From JBFEYJ01 sp041562215 (GTDB lineage Bacteria; Pseudomonadota; Gammaproteobacteria; Thiohalomonadales; Thiohalomonadaceae): 34,430 nucleotides of DNA. Under the pieces are notes generated by a model. That model was not told the origin of the DNA, made no database searches, and was given only the letters and a program-made list of their open reading frames with translations. Shown here piece after piece: positions 7,491 through 16,191 of this stretch. The translations under genes and the position numbers were made by a program. The stretch covers positions 1 to 34,430 of the forward strand of contig JBFEYJ010000008.1 in NCBI GenBank assembly GCA_041562215.1, written 5' to 3'. The stretch's first letter is position 1, and the number at the start of each line of letters is the position of its first letter.

Positions 7491-8957
7491 ATGAGTGAAG
7501 AGCTGTTGATCAATATCACCCCGCAGGAGACACGAATCGCTTTCGTCGAGAATGGGGTGTTGCAGGAGGTACATATTGAGCGTGCCCGTAAGCGTGGACT
7601 GGTCGGTAATGTTTATCGGGGCCGGGTAAGCCGTGTGCTCCCTGGAATGCAGGCGGCTTTCGTTGATGTCGGTCTGGAGCGGACCGCATTCCTGCATGCC
7701 TCCGATATTCTGTGTGAGAACGATAATCACGACAGTTCTGAACGTTGCGTCGAGCAGATCAATACCCTGTTGCGTGAGGGACAGGAGATCATGGTGCAGG
7801 TTGCCAAGGATCCGTTAGGCACCAAAGGGGCTCGCCTCACCACGCATATCTCAATCCCTGCGCGTTATCTGGTATATATGCCGGGTAGCGACCATGTCGG
7901 GGTATCGCAGCGCATTGAGGACGAAGCCGAGCGTGAACGCCTCAAAAGCATCGTGCGCGAGGTCGCGGAGGAAAATGTCCAAGGCGGTTTCATTGTGCGT
8001 ACCGCAGGTGAGGGAGCAAACAGGGAGGCACTTGAAAAAGACATTCTTTTTCTACAAAAACTTTGGACCGAATTACAGGAGCGTAAGTCGGGTGAAAACG
8101 GCTCCCGCCTCATCCATGAGGACATGCCGCTAGTCATGCGCACCATGCGGGATCTGGCCGATACCGATATCGAGAAGGTCCGTATAGATTCGCGCGAGAC
8201 TTTTCTCAAGGTACATAAATTTGCCAGCAAGTTTATTCCCGCTCTGGCCGAGCGCATCGAACATTACTCCGGCGAGCGACCTATTTTCGATCTCTATGGC
8301 GTCGAGGACGAGATACAGAAGGCCCTGGGACGTAAAGTGATGCTCAAGTCCGGTGGTTATCTCATCATCGACCAGACCGAGGCGATGACCACCGTCGACG
8401 TCAACACCGGCGCCTTTGTCGGCCATCGGAACCTGGAAGAGACCATTTTCAAGACGAATCTGGAAGCTGCACAGGCGATCGCCCGTCAACTGCGCCTGCG
8501 TAATCTCGGCGGTATCATCATTATCGATTTTATCGATATGGAGGATCTGGAACACCGTCGCCAGGTATTGCGTGCACTGGACAAAGCTTTGGAACGAGAC
8601 CATGCCAAGACTCATATCAGCGAAGTCTCTTCCCTTGGTCTGGTGCAGATGACGCGCAAGCGTACACGCGAAAGTCTGGAGCATGTCCTGTGTGAGAGTT
8701 GCCCCACTTGCAACGGACGCGGCACCCTGAAAACGCCCGAGACGGTGTGCTATGAGATTTACCGCGAGATCATGCGCGAGGCCCGCCAGTACGATGCGCG
8801 TAAGTTGCTTGTGCTTGCCTCTCAGGAGGTGGTTGACCTGCTGTTGGATGAGGAATCCACCAGTATCGCAGAGCTGGAAGAGTTTATCGGTCGGCCAATC
8901 AACTTTCAGGTCGAGTCGCTCTACACTCAGGAGCAGTTTGACGTGGTGTTGATGTGA
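7491..8957 (+). CDS. rng: Ribonuclease G
   Basis: Endoribonuclease of the RNase E/G family that matures the 5' end of 16S rRNA and degrades some mRNAs. Length is 488 residues (E. coli 489), without the long C-terminal scaffold of RNase E. An S1 domain follows the GLVGNVYRGRVSRVLPGMQ motif (about 37-120). The two catalytic Mg2+-binding aspartates are at D303 (TVDVNTG) and D346 (IIIDFIDM). The Zn-link CPTC lies at 404-407. The ATG at 7491 has only a weak ribosome site. The order maf-rng-yhdP is conserved with enterobacteria. Confidence 0.97.
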   Translation: MSEELLINITPQETRIAFVENGVLQEVHIERARKRGLVGNVYRGRVSRVLPGMQAAFVDVGLERTAFLHASDILCENDNHDSSERCVEQINTLLREGQEIMVQVAKDPLGTKGARLTTHISIPARYLVYMPGSDHVGVSQRIEDEAERERLKSIVREVAEENVQGGFIVRTAGEGANREALEKDILFLQKLWTELQERKSGENGSRLIHEDMPLVMRTMRDLADTDIEKVRIDSRETFLKVHKFASKFIPALAERIEHYSGERPIFDLYGVEDEIQKALGRKVMLKSGGYLIIDQTEAMTTVDVNTGAFVGHRNLEETIFKTNLEAAQAIARQLRLRNLGGIIIIDFIDMEDLEHRRQVLRALDKALERDHAKTHISEVSSLGLVQMTRKRTRESLEHVLCESCPTCNGRGTLKTPETVCYEIYREIMREARQYDARKLLVLASQEVVDLLLDEESTSIAELEEFIGRPINFQVESLYTQEQFDVVLM

Positions 8958-9110
8958 CAATGACGTTCAATGCTAAAAGGACTGCCGTAGTACTGACATC
9001 TCCACGAATGGTTTGCCCAATTCGCCCATGGAGTCCGCTCCTCTGGAACGGTCGACTGACCCAATCAAGCCTTCCGATATTCCATTCGATGTTTTCTTAA
9101 GCTCCGCACC

Positions 9111-12100
9111 ATGCGCCATACTTCGCGACTGAAGAACTTTATCTGGTACAGCGTGGTAACCATTTTGGTTACTGTGGCGATACTGGTGAGTGTGATACGT
9201 CTGACCATTGGTTCTGTAAGTGAATATCGCCAGCATCTGGAGGATATGGCCGGACGTTATCTAGGTAAGCCTGTCGCCATAGCGGAAATGGATGCACGAC
9301 TGGTCGGGATAAAACCCACGGTAGTGTTTGATGACATCTCCCTGCTTGATGAACGTAGCCTCGAACCGCTTGCACATTTCAGTAGTATCCGGATAGCCCT
9401 TAATCCTGTTTCTTCGCTACGGCAATTGCGACCGGTTATCGACCTTTCCATTTACGGCGCCAATATTGTGGTTGGCCTGCGTGATGACGGCACGCTTCAG
9501 GTGCAAGGTGTTACGCTTTCTCAAGAGAGCCACGACAGCAGTGCCGGCGGTGCATTGGGAGCGTGGCTTCTCGGCCAGTCCCGTCTTGCGCTGAAAGAGA
9601 CCACACTCGTCTGGCGGAATTTGGACACCGGCGATGAGGCGGTATTCGTCGGTGGGGATCTGGAACTTCAGAATCAGCAAAATCGTCATCGCCTCAGTGG
9701 CAATGTACAACTGCCAAAGGAGCTCGGCAAGGAGTTGCGACTGGCCCTCGATATTCACGGTGATCTCCTCACCCAGAAGGACTGGCAAGGGGAACTCTAT
9801 GTGAAGGCGGTACAAGTGCGGCCGGCATCCTGGTTGCAACAGTTCGATTATAAGGGGCTGCAGCTTAAGCAAGGTGGCGTTGACCTCGAGGTGTGGAGCC
9901 GGTGGCAAGGCGGACTGCTGGAAGGGCTGGAGGGCAAATTCAACCTAGCCGACTTGAAGTTTTCCGGTGCTGAGGATCCACTTCAGCTGCGCAGCATTGC
10001 CGGGAAAGTACGCTATGAGAGCGTGGAGGATGGTTGGCAGCTCCAGCTACAGCAACTCCAGCTGCAACACGAGGACTTGCCGGATGAACAACTGGCACTT
10101 CAACTGGAAAAGAACGCCACTGGAACAATATTGCAGGCCACTTCCCTCCCCTTGGCGCTGTTGCAGCGCTATGCCCCCTTTCTTCCTTCCATGGATACAA
10201 GGCTGCATGAGTTGATAGCACAGACCTCTCCCTCGGGCGGGCTCAGTGATGTGCATGTCGAGCTCGGGGCTGGAGGCCAAATCAGAGCGACCGCTGAAGT
10301 GGAGAAACTAAAGTTCTCGCCCTGGCAACGCTACCCGGGACTCTCCGGTCTGAGTGGACATTTCGCCATGGATGGAAGTGCGGCACAGTTGGTCATTGAC
10401 AGTAGCGATCTTGAGCTGACATGGCCACACCTTTTTCGCCGACCACTGCTATTGCAGAGTGCCAGTGCAATGGTACTGCTGAACAGGCGGAATGAGCAGT
10501 GGCGGATCACGTGCAGCGACTTGCAGCTTGCCAATCAAGATGCTCATGCGGCGCTATCCTTTGACAGCTTGTTCGCCCCTGGAACGCCTCCACTTGTCTC
10601 GCTGGAGGCGCGGTTTGGAGATGGACGGGCTGCCGCGGTACCGGCTTACCTTCCCGCAAACATTATGTCGAGCGCAAGCGTCCGGTGGCTCGATAAGGCG
10701 ATTGTTGACGGGCGTATCGCCTCGGGGCGGCTACTGTTACACGGCCGCCTTGATATGTTTCCCTTTCGCCAACCGCATGGACATTTTGAGGTAGAGCTCG
10801 ATGCTGAGGATGTAACGCTGCACTATCAGGATGGTTGGCCGGAGCTGACACAGATCAATGGCGAGGTGCTATTTAGTGGCCCTGGGATGGCCATCAATGC
10901 ACGACAGGCCCGTATTTATTCGAGTCGACTCCGCAAGGTACGTGCTGGAATTGCCGATTTCAGGAAGCCGGTGTTACAGGTAGAAGGAGAGGCGGATGCG
11001 AGCTTGGCCGATACTTTGCGCTTTATCAGGGTCTCACCACTAACCAGCCCAGAGGGCGGGGGACTTGAGCAGATGCGAACAAAGGGGGATACGCAGATCG
11101 CACTTGCCCTGGCCATCCCGCTTTCCAAGGCGGCGGCCGCTCGAAACCCTCTCACTGTGATCGGCCGGGCAGCCTTCAATGGAGCGGAGCTCCAGGTGAC
11201 GGACGGTGTGGTACTGAGTAAGTTAACAGGTGATCTTCTGTTTACTGAAAGGAGCTTTGAGTCTAAATCTATCCAGGGGCGTCTTTACGATACGCCGTTT
11301 AAGTTTCAGGTGTTTACCGAGCAGGTTGGGGAACATCGGCAAGTGGTGGTTGCCGGGCAAGGAAGTGCTACCGCCGATGCCTTGCAGCGCGAGTTGGATC
11401 TGCCGTTTCTCGAACGACTGAAGGGGGAAACAGACTGGCAGAGTCGAGTGACCATTCCCTTTGGAAATGCCGGTGGTAGCAAGCTGGATTTGCACTCTTC
11501 ACTGGAGGGTATGGCTATAGACCTGCCGCTACCGGCGGCGAAGTCCGGGAGCGAGAGCAGGCCGCTCTCCGTCACGTGGGAACTGGGTGGGGGAGAGGTA
11601 CGAACGAATAGCCTGGCTTACGGTGATCTTGTTAGTACTACATGGCAGCAGCAAGCGGTTCCCTTCAAGTTGTTGGGTGCAGATGTAACGTTTGGCCCGG
11701 TGGATGAGCCTGTGTTGTTGAAGCCAGGGATGATTCGACTCAATGGTGCACTTGAAAAGGTTCAGTTTAAGGAGTGGCTGCAGTTACGCGAAGAATTAAA
11801 TAAGGACGAGCAGGGCGGCTCCCTGTTACCGTTTGAGGTGAAGATGCAGCGTTTACATCTTCTTCCCTCTCCCACTCCCTCTCCCGTAGAGGAGAGTAGT
11901 GAGCCGCTTCTCCTTAAGGACATTTCCCCGATCAATTTTGCTGTCAACAACTTTGCCTATGGTGATACGAAGCTGGGTAAGGTCGAGTTTAATCTTAGGC
12001 CGATTGATAAAAAGTTGTTGCTCGATAAGTTGAATATCACGGCCCAATCCTTTAGTGCCGAGGCAAGTGGACAGTGGGATGAAGGAGGCAGCACACAAGT

Positions 12101-12743
12101 CAACCTTGCGCTGTCCAGCAGTGACTTTGGTCGCATGATGCGTGAGTTGGGTTTTGCCAGCGTGATCAGCGATGGCAAAGCCTCGGCAAAGGGTCAGCTT
12201 TCCTGGCCTGGCAGCCCGGTGGCCTTCAGCTTGGGTCAGTTGGGTGGGCAAGTGCATGTGAAAATTGATGAGGGCAAGATTGAGGAGGTGAAGCCTGGCG
12301 CCGGCAAATTGCTCGGTCTTCTCAGTCTGCAGGCCTTGCCGAGACGACTGTTTCTCGATTTTAGTGATTTGTCTGGGAAGGGGCTGCAGTTTAGTACACT
12401 CGAAGGCGACATACGTTTTTCCGAGGGTGATGCCTTTACCCAGAACCTGCGCCTTGAATCACTGCCTGCCAATATGCTGATAACCGGGCGCACCGGACTG
12501 GTAAGTCGTGATTTCGATCAGCTGATCGCCGTGGTGCCAAACGTGAGCGACACCGTTTCTGTTGCCGGAGGTCTGGCGTGGGGGCCGCAGGCAGCTGCGA
12601 TCCTCTTGGTGTTGCAGAAACTGTTCCAAAGCAATATCGATGCAGCTACGATGATCCGTTATCAATTGAACGGCAGTTGGGATGAACCGAAATTGACTAA
12701 ACTGGATGAGGGGAACTCATCTCCTGACGATGAAGGCTTGTGA
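9111..12743 (+). CDS. yhdP: YhdP family AsmA-like envelope lipid transport protein
   Basis: Member of the AsmA-like group with TamB and YdbH, long proteins anchored in the inner membrane that span the periplasm and are implicated in phospholipid movement to the outer membrane. The 1210 residues are close to the E. coli length (1266). A single TM helix lies at about residues 12-32, followed by the YLGKPVAI element and a very long beta-rich periplasmic part. The C-terminal domain, with TGRTGLVSRDFDQ, VVPNVSDTVS and the closing YQLNGSWDEP, is characteristic. Start ATG 9111 has no clear ribosome site. The 153 bases upstream hold no feature I can support. It follows rng as in enterobacteria, but tldD, often next, is absent. 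Confidence 0.93.
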   Translation: MRHTSRLKNFIWYSVVTILVTVAILVSVIRLTIGSVSEYRQHLEDMAGRYLGKPVAIAEMDARLVGIKPTVVFDDISLLDERSLEPLAHFSSIRIALNPVSSLRQLRPVIDLSIYGANIVVGLRDDGTLQVQGVTLSQESHDSSAGGALGAWLLGQSRLALKETTLVWRNLDTGDEAVFVGGDLELQNQQNRHRLSGNVQLPKELGKELRLALDIHGDLLTQKDWQGELYVKAVQVRPASWLQQFDYKGLQLKQGGVDLEVWSRWQGGLLEGLEGKFNLADLKFSGAEDPLQLRSIAGKVRYESVEDGWQLQLQQLQLQHEDLPDEQLALQLEKNATGTILQATSLPLALLQRYAPFLPSMDTRLHELIAQTSPSGGLSDVHVELGAGGQIRATAEVEKLKFSPWQRYPGLSGLSGHFAMDGSAAQLVIDSSDLELTWPHLFRRPLLLQSASAMVLLNRRNEQWRITCSDLQLANQDAHAALSFDSLFAPGTPPLVSLEARFGDGRAAAVPAYLPANIMSSASVRWLDKAIVDGRIASGRLLLHGRLDMFPFRQPHGHFEVELDAEDVTLHYQDGWPELTQINGEVLFSGPGMAINARQARIYSSRLRKVRAGIADFRKPVLQVEGEADASLADTLRFIRVSPLTSPEGGGLEQMRTKGDTQIALALAIPLSKAAAARNPLTVIGRAAFNGAELQVTDGVVLSKLTGDLLFTERSFESKSIQGRLYDTPFKFQVFTEQVGEHRQVVVAGQGSATADALQRELDLPFLERLKGETDWQSRVTIPFGNAGGSKLDLHSSLEGMAIDLPLPAAKSGSESRPLSVTWELGGGEVRTNSLAYGDLVSTTWQQQAVPFKLLGADVTFGPVDEPVLLKPGMIRLNGALEKVQFKEWLQLREELNKDEQGGSLLPFEVKMQRLHLLPSPTPSPVEESSEPLLLKDISPINFAVNNFAYGDTKLGKVEFNLRPIDKKLLLDKLNITAQSFSAEASGQWDEGGSTQVNLALSSSDFGRMMRELGFASVISDGKASAKGQLSWPGSPVAFSLGQLGGQVHVKIDEGKIEEVKPGAGKLLGLLSLQALPRRLFLDFSDLSGKGLQFSTLEGDIRFSEGDAFTQNLRLESLPANMLITGRTGLVSRDFDQLIAVVPNVSDTVSVAGGLAWGPQAAAILLVLQKLFQSNIDAATMIRYQLNGSWDEPKLTKLDEGNSSPDDEGL

Positions 12744-12790
12744 CATCAGTGCTGCCAAGCCTTCGTATTAGTGATAACATTTTTCTCAAG

Positions 12791-13120
12791 ATGAAAACAA
12801 ATTTCCTTATATTTTTAGTGTTGTTGGTGCCTGTTGCCGTATATGGCGAATCCTCATGGGAGATATCGGCTCAGGAGTGGGCACAGCCACGACACGGAGA
12901 CTGGCTGGTGCACCAACCTGCCCTTGCAGGGGCGATCGCACAGCTCCAGCAGCAGCCGGATTCACACCTTCAGGTTCGCTATCCAGGAGGGGACGAAGGT
13001 GTGCTTTGGGCAGAGGAGTTGCAGTCGTGGCTGGTGGCCCTTGGGCTTGCCTCAAACCGTATTGAACTGGTGCCGGGTAGCAGTAAAGCTGATTTAATTC
13101 AGCTGACCGTTGTGCAGTAA
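12791..13120 (+). CDS. Small predicted exported protein, function unknown
   Basis: I do not recognise this 109-residue protein. It begins with a clear signal peptide (MKTNFLIFLVLLVPVAVYG, likely cleaved before ESSWEI), so it is probably periplasmic. The mature part has a WEISAQEWAQPRHGDWLV segment, a Gln-rich stretch and a C-terminal portion (LQSWLVALGLASNRIELVPGS) that reads like the end of an OmpA-type peptidoglycan-binding fold. That resemblance is visual only; the domain would be shorter than usual. ATG 12791 is chosen because the upstream in-frame GTG (12740), overlapping the yhdP stop, would bury the signal peptide. The gene is co-directional with yhdP and nit. Confidence 0.65.
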   Translation: MKTNFLIFLVLLVPVAVYGESSWEISAQEWAQPRHGDWLVHQPALAGAIAQLQQQPDSHLQVRYPGGDEGVLWAEELQSWLVALGLASNRIELVPGSSKADLIQLTVVQ

Positions 13121-13157
13121 TTCACCGTATCACTGACGATAAATTTTACGATTCGAT

Positions 13158-13162
13158 AGGAG
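13158..13162 (+). promoter_or_regulatory. Ribosome binding site deciding the nit start
   Basis: AGGAG is two bases before ATG 13165 but eight bases before the in-frame GTG 13171. Normal spacing favours initiation at GTG, which removes only Met-Pro from the N-terminus. Confidence 0.55.
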
Positions 13163-13170
13163 AAATGCCC

Positions 13171-13995
13171 GTGAACCGTGTTGCCGCCATTCAGATGGCC
13201 TCCGGCCCCAATGTTAATGCTAACCTGTTGGAAGCGGCACGCTTGCTCAAGAAAGCGTCGGACGCCGGTGCCGAACTGGCTGTTTTGCCGGAGAACTTTG
13301 CCATGATGGGAATGAGCGAGTTCGACAAGTTGAAGATCCGTGAGGCCGATGGAGAAGGACCGCTGCAGGATTTCCTGGCAGAGCAGGCATCAAAACTTGG
13401 CTTGTGGCTGGTGGGCGGCACCATTCCGCTGGCCGGACACGATCCTGACCGGGTTAATGCCGCGTGCCTGTTATTCGATGACAGCGGAAAGCGCGTAGCC
13501 CGTTATGACAAGATTCACCTGTTTGATGTGAAGATCACTGAAAGTGATGAGCGTTATAACGAGTCCGAATCCATTGAGCCGGGAAGCAAAGTCGTTGTCG
13601 TGGATACGCCGTTCGGCAAGCTGGGGCTGGCGGTTTGCTATGACTTGCGATTCCCGGGGTTGTTTCGTCTTATGAGTGAGGCTGGTGCCGAGCTCTTCGC
13701 TTTGCCTTCCGCGTTTACCGCGATTACCGGTAAGGCGCACTGGCACACGCTGGTTCGGGCAAGGGCAATTGAAAACTTGAGTTATGTCATTGCCGCGGCT
13801 CAGGGGGGCTATCATGCAAACGGGCGTGAGACCTATGGCCATAGCATGGTTGTTGATCCCTGGGGAATCGTGCTCGACGAGCTGCCGCGTGGCTCGGGTG
13901 TCGTTGTAGCGGAGGTCAAGCGTGACAGGCTGGGTGATCTGCGTCGCAGTTTTCCTGTGCTCGAACATCGTAAACTTGGGTGTTCGTTGAAATAG
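13171..13995 (+). CDS. nit: Nit-type carbon-nitrogen hydrolase (probable deaminated glutathione amidase)
   Basis: Nitrilase-superfamily amidase. The bacterial Nit/YbeM group hydrolyses deaminated glutathione, a metabolite-repair reaction; that substrate is assigned by family. The catalytic triad is visible: Glu41 (VLPENFAMMG), Lys114 (YDKIHLFDV) and Cys156 (GLAVCYDLRFPGLFR). The motif RARAIENLSYVIAAAQGG and the SMVVDPWG block are typical of the Nit1/YbeM clade. Length is 274 residues from GTG 13171 (276 from ATG 13165). In many gammaproteobacteria nit sits between yhdP and tldD; here it is the last gene of the + strand unit and is followed by a terminator. Confidence 0.92.
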   Translation: MNRVAAIQMASGPNVNANLLEAARLLKKASDAGAELAVLPENFAMMGMSEFDKLKIREADGEGPLQDFLAEQASKLGLWLVGGTIPLAGHDPDRVNAACLLFDDSGKRVARYDKIHLFDVKITESDERYNESESIEPGSKVVVVDTPFGKLGLAVCYDLRFPGLFRLMSEAGAELFALPSAFTAITGKAHWHTLVRARAIENLSYVIAAAQGGYHANGRETYGHSMVVDPWGIVLDELPRGSGVVVAEVKRDRLGDLRRSFPVLEHRKLGCSLK

Positions 13996-14014
13996 AAATC
14001 GATGAGAATTGATG

Positions 14015-14045
14015 AAAAACGCGGCGCCGATTAGGCGCCGTTTTT
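14015..14045 (+). terminator. Intrinsic terminator, probably bidirectional
   Basis: A seven-base perfect stem, CGGCGCC (14022-14028) with GGCGCCG (14034-14040) around a GATTA loop, is followed by TTTTT (14041-14045) and preceded by AAAAA (14015-14019). It therefore has a T-run in both directions. It ends the nit transcript 26 bases after its stop and can also stop the convergent yjgA transcript, about 186 bases past that gene's end. Confidence 0.85.
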
Positions 14046-14225
14046 GTTTAGGTATTCATGGGAAATTTATTGGCCTGAATATTAGGAACACACTTGGATG
14101 TGAAAAGTGGTTTTGTGTTGACGAAAGCGTTCTTTACACAGTGACAAGTTGCGATGAGAGCCACAAGGGATACACTCAAAAGTATTTACCCATCAATGTC
14201 TTCTGAGGCCATTCGCTTTTTTTAG
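14046..14225. other. Convergent intergenic region, no gene seen
   Basis: This AT-richer 180-base stretch separates the convergent nit and yjgA genes. The open frame on the + strand starting near 14009 runs through the terminator hairpin, has no ribosome site and lacks recognisable protein features, so I do not call it. I see no RNA gene or repeat here. Confidence 0.5.
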
Positions 14226-14741
14226 CTATTGTGCAAGATCACGAAGATAGCGAAAGATCTCTCGCGATGCTTTTGGAGGCTTGTTTTTCGCCGTTTCCTG
14301 CTGGGCGTTGCGAGTGAGCTGGCGCAAGTGTTGACGATCGGCGTGTGGGAACTCTTCAAGCAGTTGCTCCAGGGCGGCATCTCCTTCATTGACAAGTCGA
14401 TCGCGCCACTGTTCGAGACGATGAAATTTCGCGGCCTCTTTACCGGCAGCATTTTTCATCTCATCGAGCGCTTGCTCAATGGGTTCAGCATCGATAGTTC
14501 GCATGATCTTGCCGATGTATTGCAGTTGGCGCTTGAGCCCGCCGCGGGCTTTGATCCTGCGCGCCAGACTGACGGCCTCGGCTAGCTCATCGGGCATCGG
14601 GATTTTAGCGAGCTTTGTCGCTGGTAGTGTTACCAGCTCTTCGCCTAGCGCCTGCAAGGCGTGGCTTTCACGCTTGAGCTGGCTCTTGCTGGGGTAGAGG
14701 CTCTGATCTTCATCATCGAAGTGCTCGATGTCATCATTCAT
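14226..14741 (-). CDS. yjgA: Ribosome maturation factor YjgA/DarP (DUF615)
   Basis: Acts late in 50S subunit assembly; the E. coli homologue (DarP) promotes peptidyl-transferase-centre maturation. The 171 residues (E. coli 183) form one helical DUF615 domain with the typical PSKSQLKRESHALQALGEEL opening, LAKIPMPDEL, RRQ-like ARGGLKRQLQYIGKIMR and the C-terminal ASREIFRYLRDL. ATG 14741 was chosen over an upstream start inside mgtE, because the family N-terminus begins with an acidic Asp/Glu stretch just after it. It is four bases downstream of the mgtE stop and is the last gene of the long - strand unit. Confidence 0.92.
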   Translation of the reverse strand: MNDDIEHFDDEDQSLYPSKSQLKRESHALQALGEELVTLPATKLAKIPMPDELAEAVSLARRIKARGGLKRQLQYIGKIMRTIDAEPIEQALDEMKNAAGKEAAKFHRLEQWRDRLVNEGDAALEQLLEEFPHADRQHLRQLTRNAQQETAKNKPPKASREIFRYLRDLAQ

Positions 14742-14745
14742 GGGT

Positions 14746-16125
14746 TTATACCAGAAAGGCAGCGGCCAGGCCGAGGAAGGCAAAAAAACCGATCACATCG
14801 GTGACGGTAGTGAGAACGACACTGCCGGCGAGCGCCGGATCGGCACCGAGTTTCTTCAGTGCTAAAGGGATCGTCGCGCCACTGAGTGCGGCAACGAACA
14901 GATTAATGACGATGGCTGCACCGATCACCGCCGCCAGCGCCATACTGTTGAACCAGAAGCCGGCGACCATGGCGAGTACAAGTGCCCAGACCACGCCGTT
15001 GAGTAGTCCCACGGTCAATTCCTTGCGCAGCAACCTCTTGGCGTTACTGCTGCTGACCTGACCCAGCGCCATTGCACGGATGACCAGTGTCAGTGTCTGG
15101 CTACCGGCGATGCCGCCCATGCTGGCGACCACCGGCATCAGGATCGCCAGGGCGACCAATTTTTCGATGGTGGTATCGAACAAGCCGATCACCCAAGAGG
15201 CCAGCAGTGCTGTCAGCAGGTTAATGCCTAGCCAGACAGCACGACGGCGGCTACTGGCGATAACCGGGGCGAAGATGTCCTCTTCCTCATTGAGACCAGC
15301 CATGCCCATGAAATCATGGTCCGCCTTGTCGCGGATAACGTCGACCACGTCATCGATGGTAATACGCCCAAGCAGCTTGCCGTTTTCGTCCACTACCGGT
15401 GCACTGATGAGGTCGCGATGTTCAAAAAGGTTAACGACCCCTTGCGCAGGGGTATCGGCACGGATCCCCTCACCTGCACGGCTCATGAGCTCCTCGACGT
15501 ACCTGTCAGGGTTTTCCGTTAACAGCGCGGTTAGCGGTAACAGCCCCAGATAGATACCCTCACGGTCGACGACCATGAGGCTATCGGTAGTTTCAGGTAG
15601 TTTTCCCAGACGACGCAGATAGCGCAACACAACGTCAAGGGTGATATCCGCGCGGATGGTGATGGTATCGACGTTCATCAATCCGCCGGCGGTATCCTCC
15701 GGATAGGGCAGGACCGCCTCAAGGCGTTCGCGGTGCTGATCATCGAGCTTTTGCAGCAGTTGCTCAATGACATCCTCGGGCATCTCCGGCAGCAGGTCGG
15801 CCAGGTCGTCCGGATCGAGACTCTCGGCCGCGGCAACCAGCTCGTGAGAGTCCATGTCGCGAATGAGACTGGCACGAAGGTTGTCGTTGACGTAGAGAAG
15901 GATGTCACCATCGAAGGCAGGATCGACCTGTTCCCAGACGATGGAGCGCTGTTCCTGGGGAAGGGATTCGAGTAGCAGTGCGATTTCAGCAGGGTGCAGT
16001 TCACCCAGAACCAGTCGTACCTGATTCAGATCATTTTGCTGAAGTGCCAGTTGCAGGCTATCAAGACGGCTGAGTGCCGTATCCTGACGATCCTGTACGG
16101 CATCCTGTTCAAGTATTTCGCCCAT
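14746..16125 (-). CDS. mgtE: Magnesium transporter MgtE
   Basis: Mg2+-gated Mg2+ channel of the inner membrane. Domains in order for the 459 residues: cytoplasmic N-domain of helical repeats (about 25-130, with LHPAEIALLLESLP), two CBS domains (about 145-265, with GRITIDDVVDVI), and five TM helices (about 295-459). The pore motif MPVVASMGGIAGSQ is at about 330-343, and a conserved Asp (TVTDVIGF, about D443) corresponds to the ion-selectivity residue of the family. ATG 16125 has AAGGGG (16131-16136) five bases upstream, better than the start twelve codons earlier. It lies 66 bases after ptsI and just before yjgA. Confidence 0.96.
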   Translation of the reverse strand: MGEILEQDAVQDRQDTALSRLDSLQLALQQNDLNQVRLVLGELHPAEIALLLESLPQEQRSIVWEQVDPAFDGDILLYVNDNLRASLIRDMDSHELVAAAESLDPDDLADLLPEMPEDVIEQLLQKLDDQHRERLEAVLPYPEDTAGGLMNVDTITIRADITLDVVLRYLRRLGKLPETTDSLMVVDREGIYLGLLPLTALLTENPDRYVEELMSRAGEGIRADTPAQGVVNLFEHRDLISAPVVDENGKLLGRITIDDVVDVIRDKADHDFMGMAGLNEEEDIFAPVIASSRRRAVWLGINLLTALLASWVIGLFDTTIEKLVALAILMPVVASMGGIAGSQTLTLVIRAMALGQVSSSNAKRLLRKELTVGLLNGVVWALVLAMVAGFWFNSMALAAVIGAAIVINLFVAALSGATIPLALKKLGADPALAGSVVLTTVTDVIGFFAFLGLAAAFLV

Positions 16126-16191
16126 GCCAGCCCCTTGCCTGTAACCGGTCAAGTGTAGCAAGCGTTGATGGGAGAGGGAATGGAAAAGACT

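Noticed and set aside
8130..8960. Long open frame (276 codons) on the - strand opposite rng
   Set aside because: It lies entirely within the securely identified RNase G gene, its translation shows no family motif, and it has no ribosome site. It is a by-product of the high-GC coding strand.
14009..14206. 65-codon open frame after nit
   Set aside because: It runs through the strong hairpin terminator, lacks a ribosome site and shows no domain, signal peptide or conserved-looking pattern.
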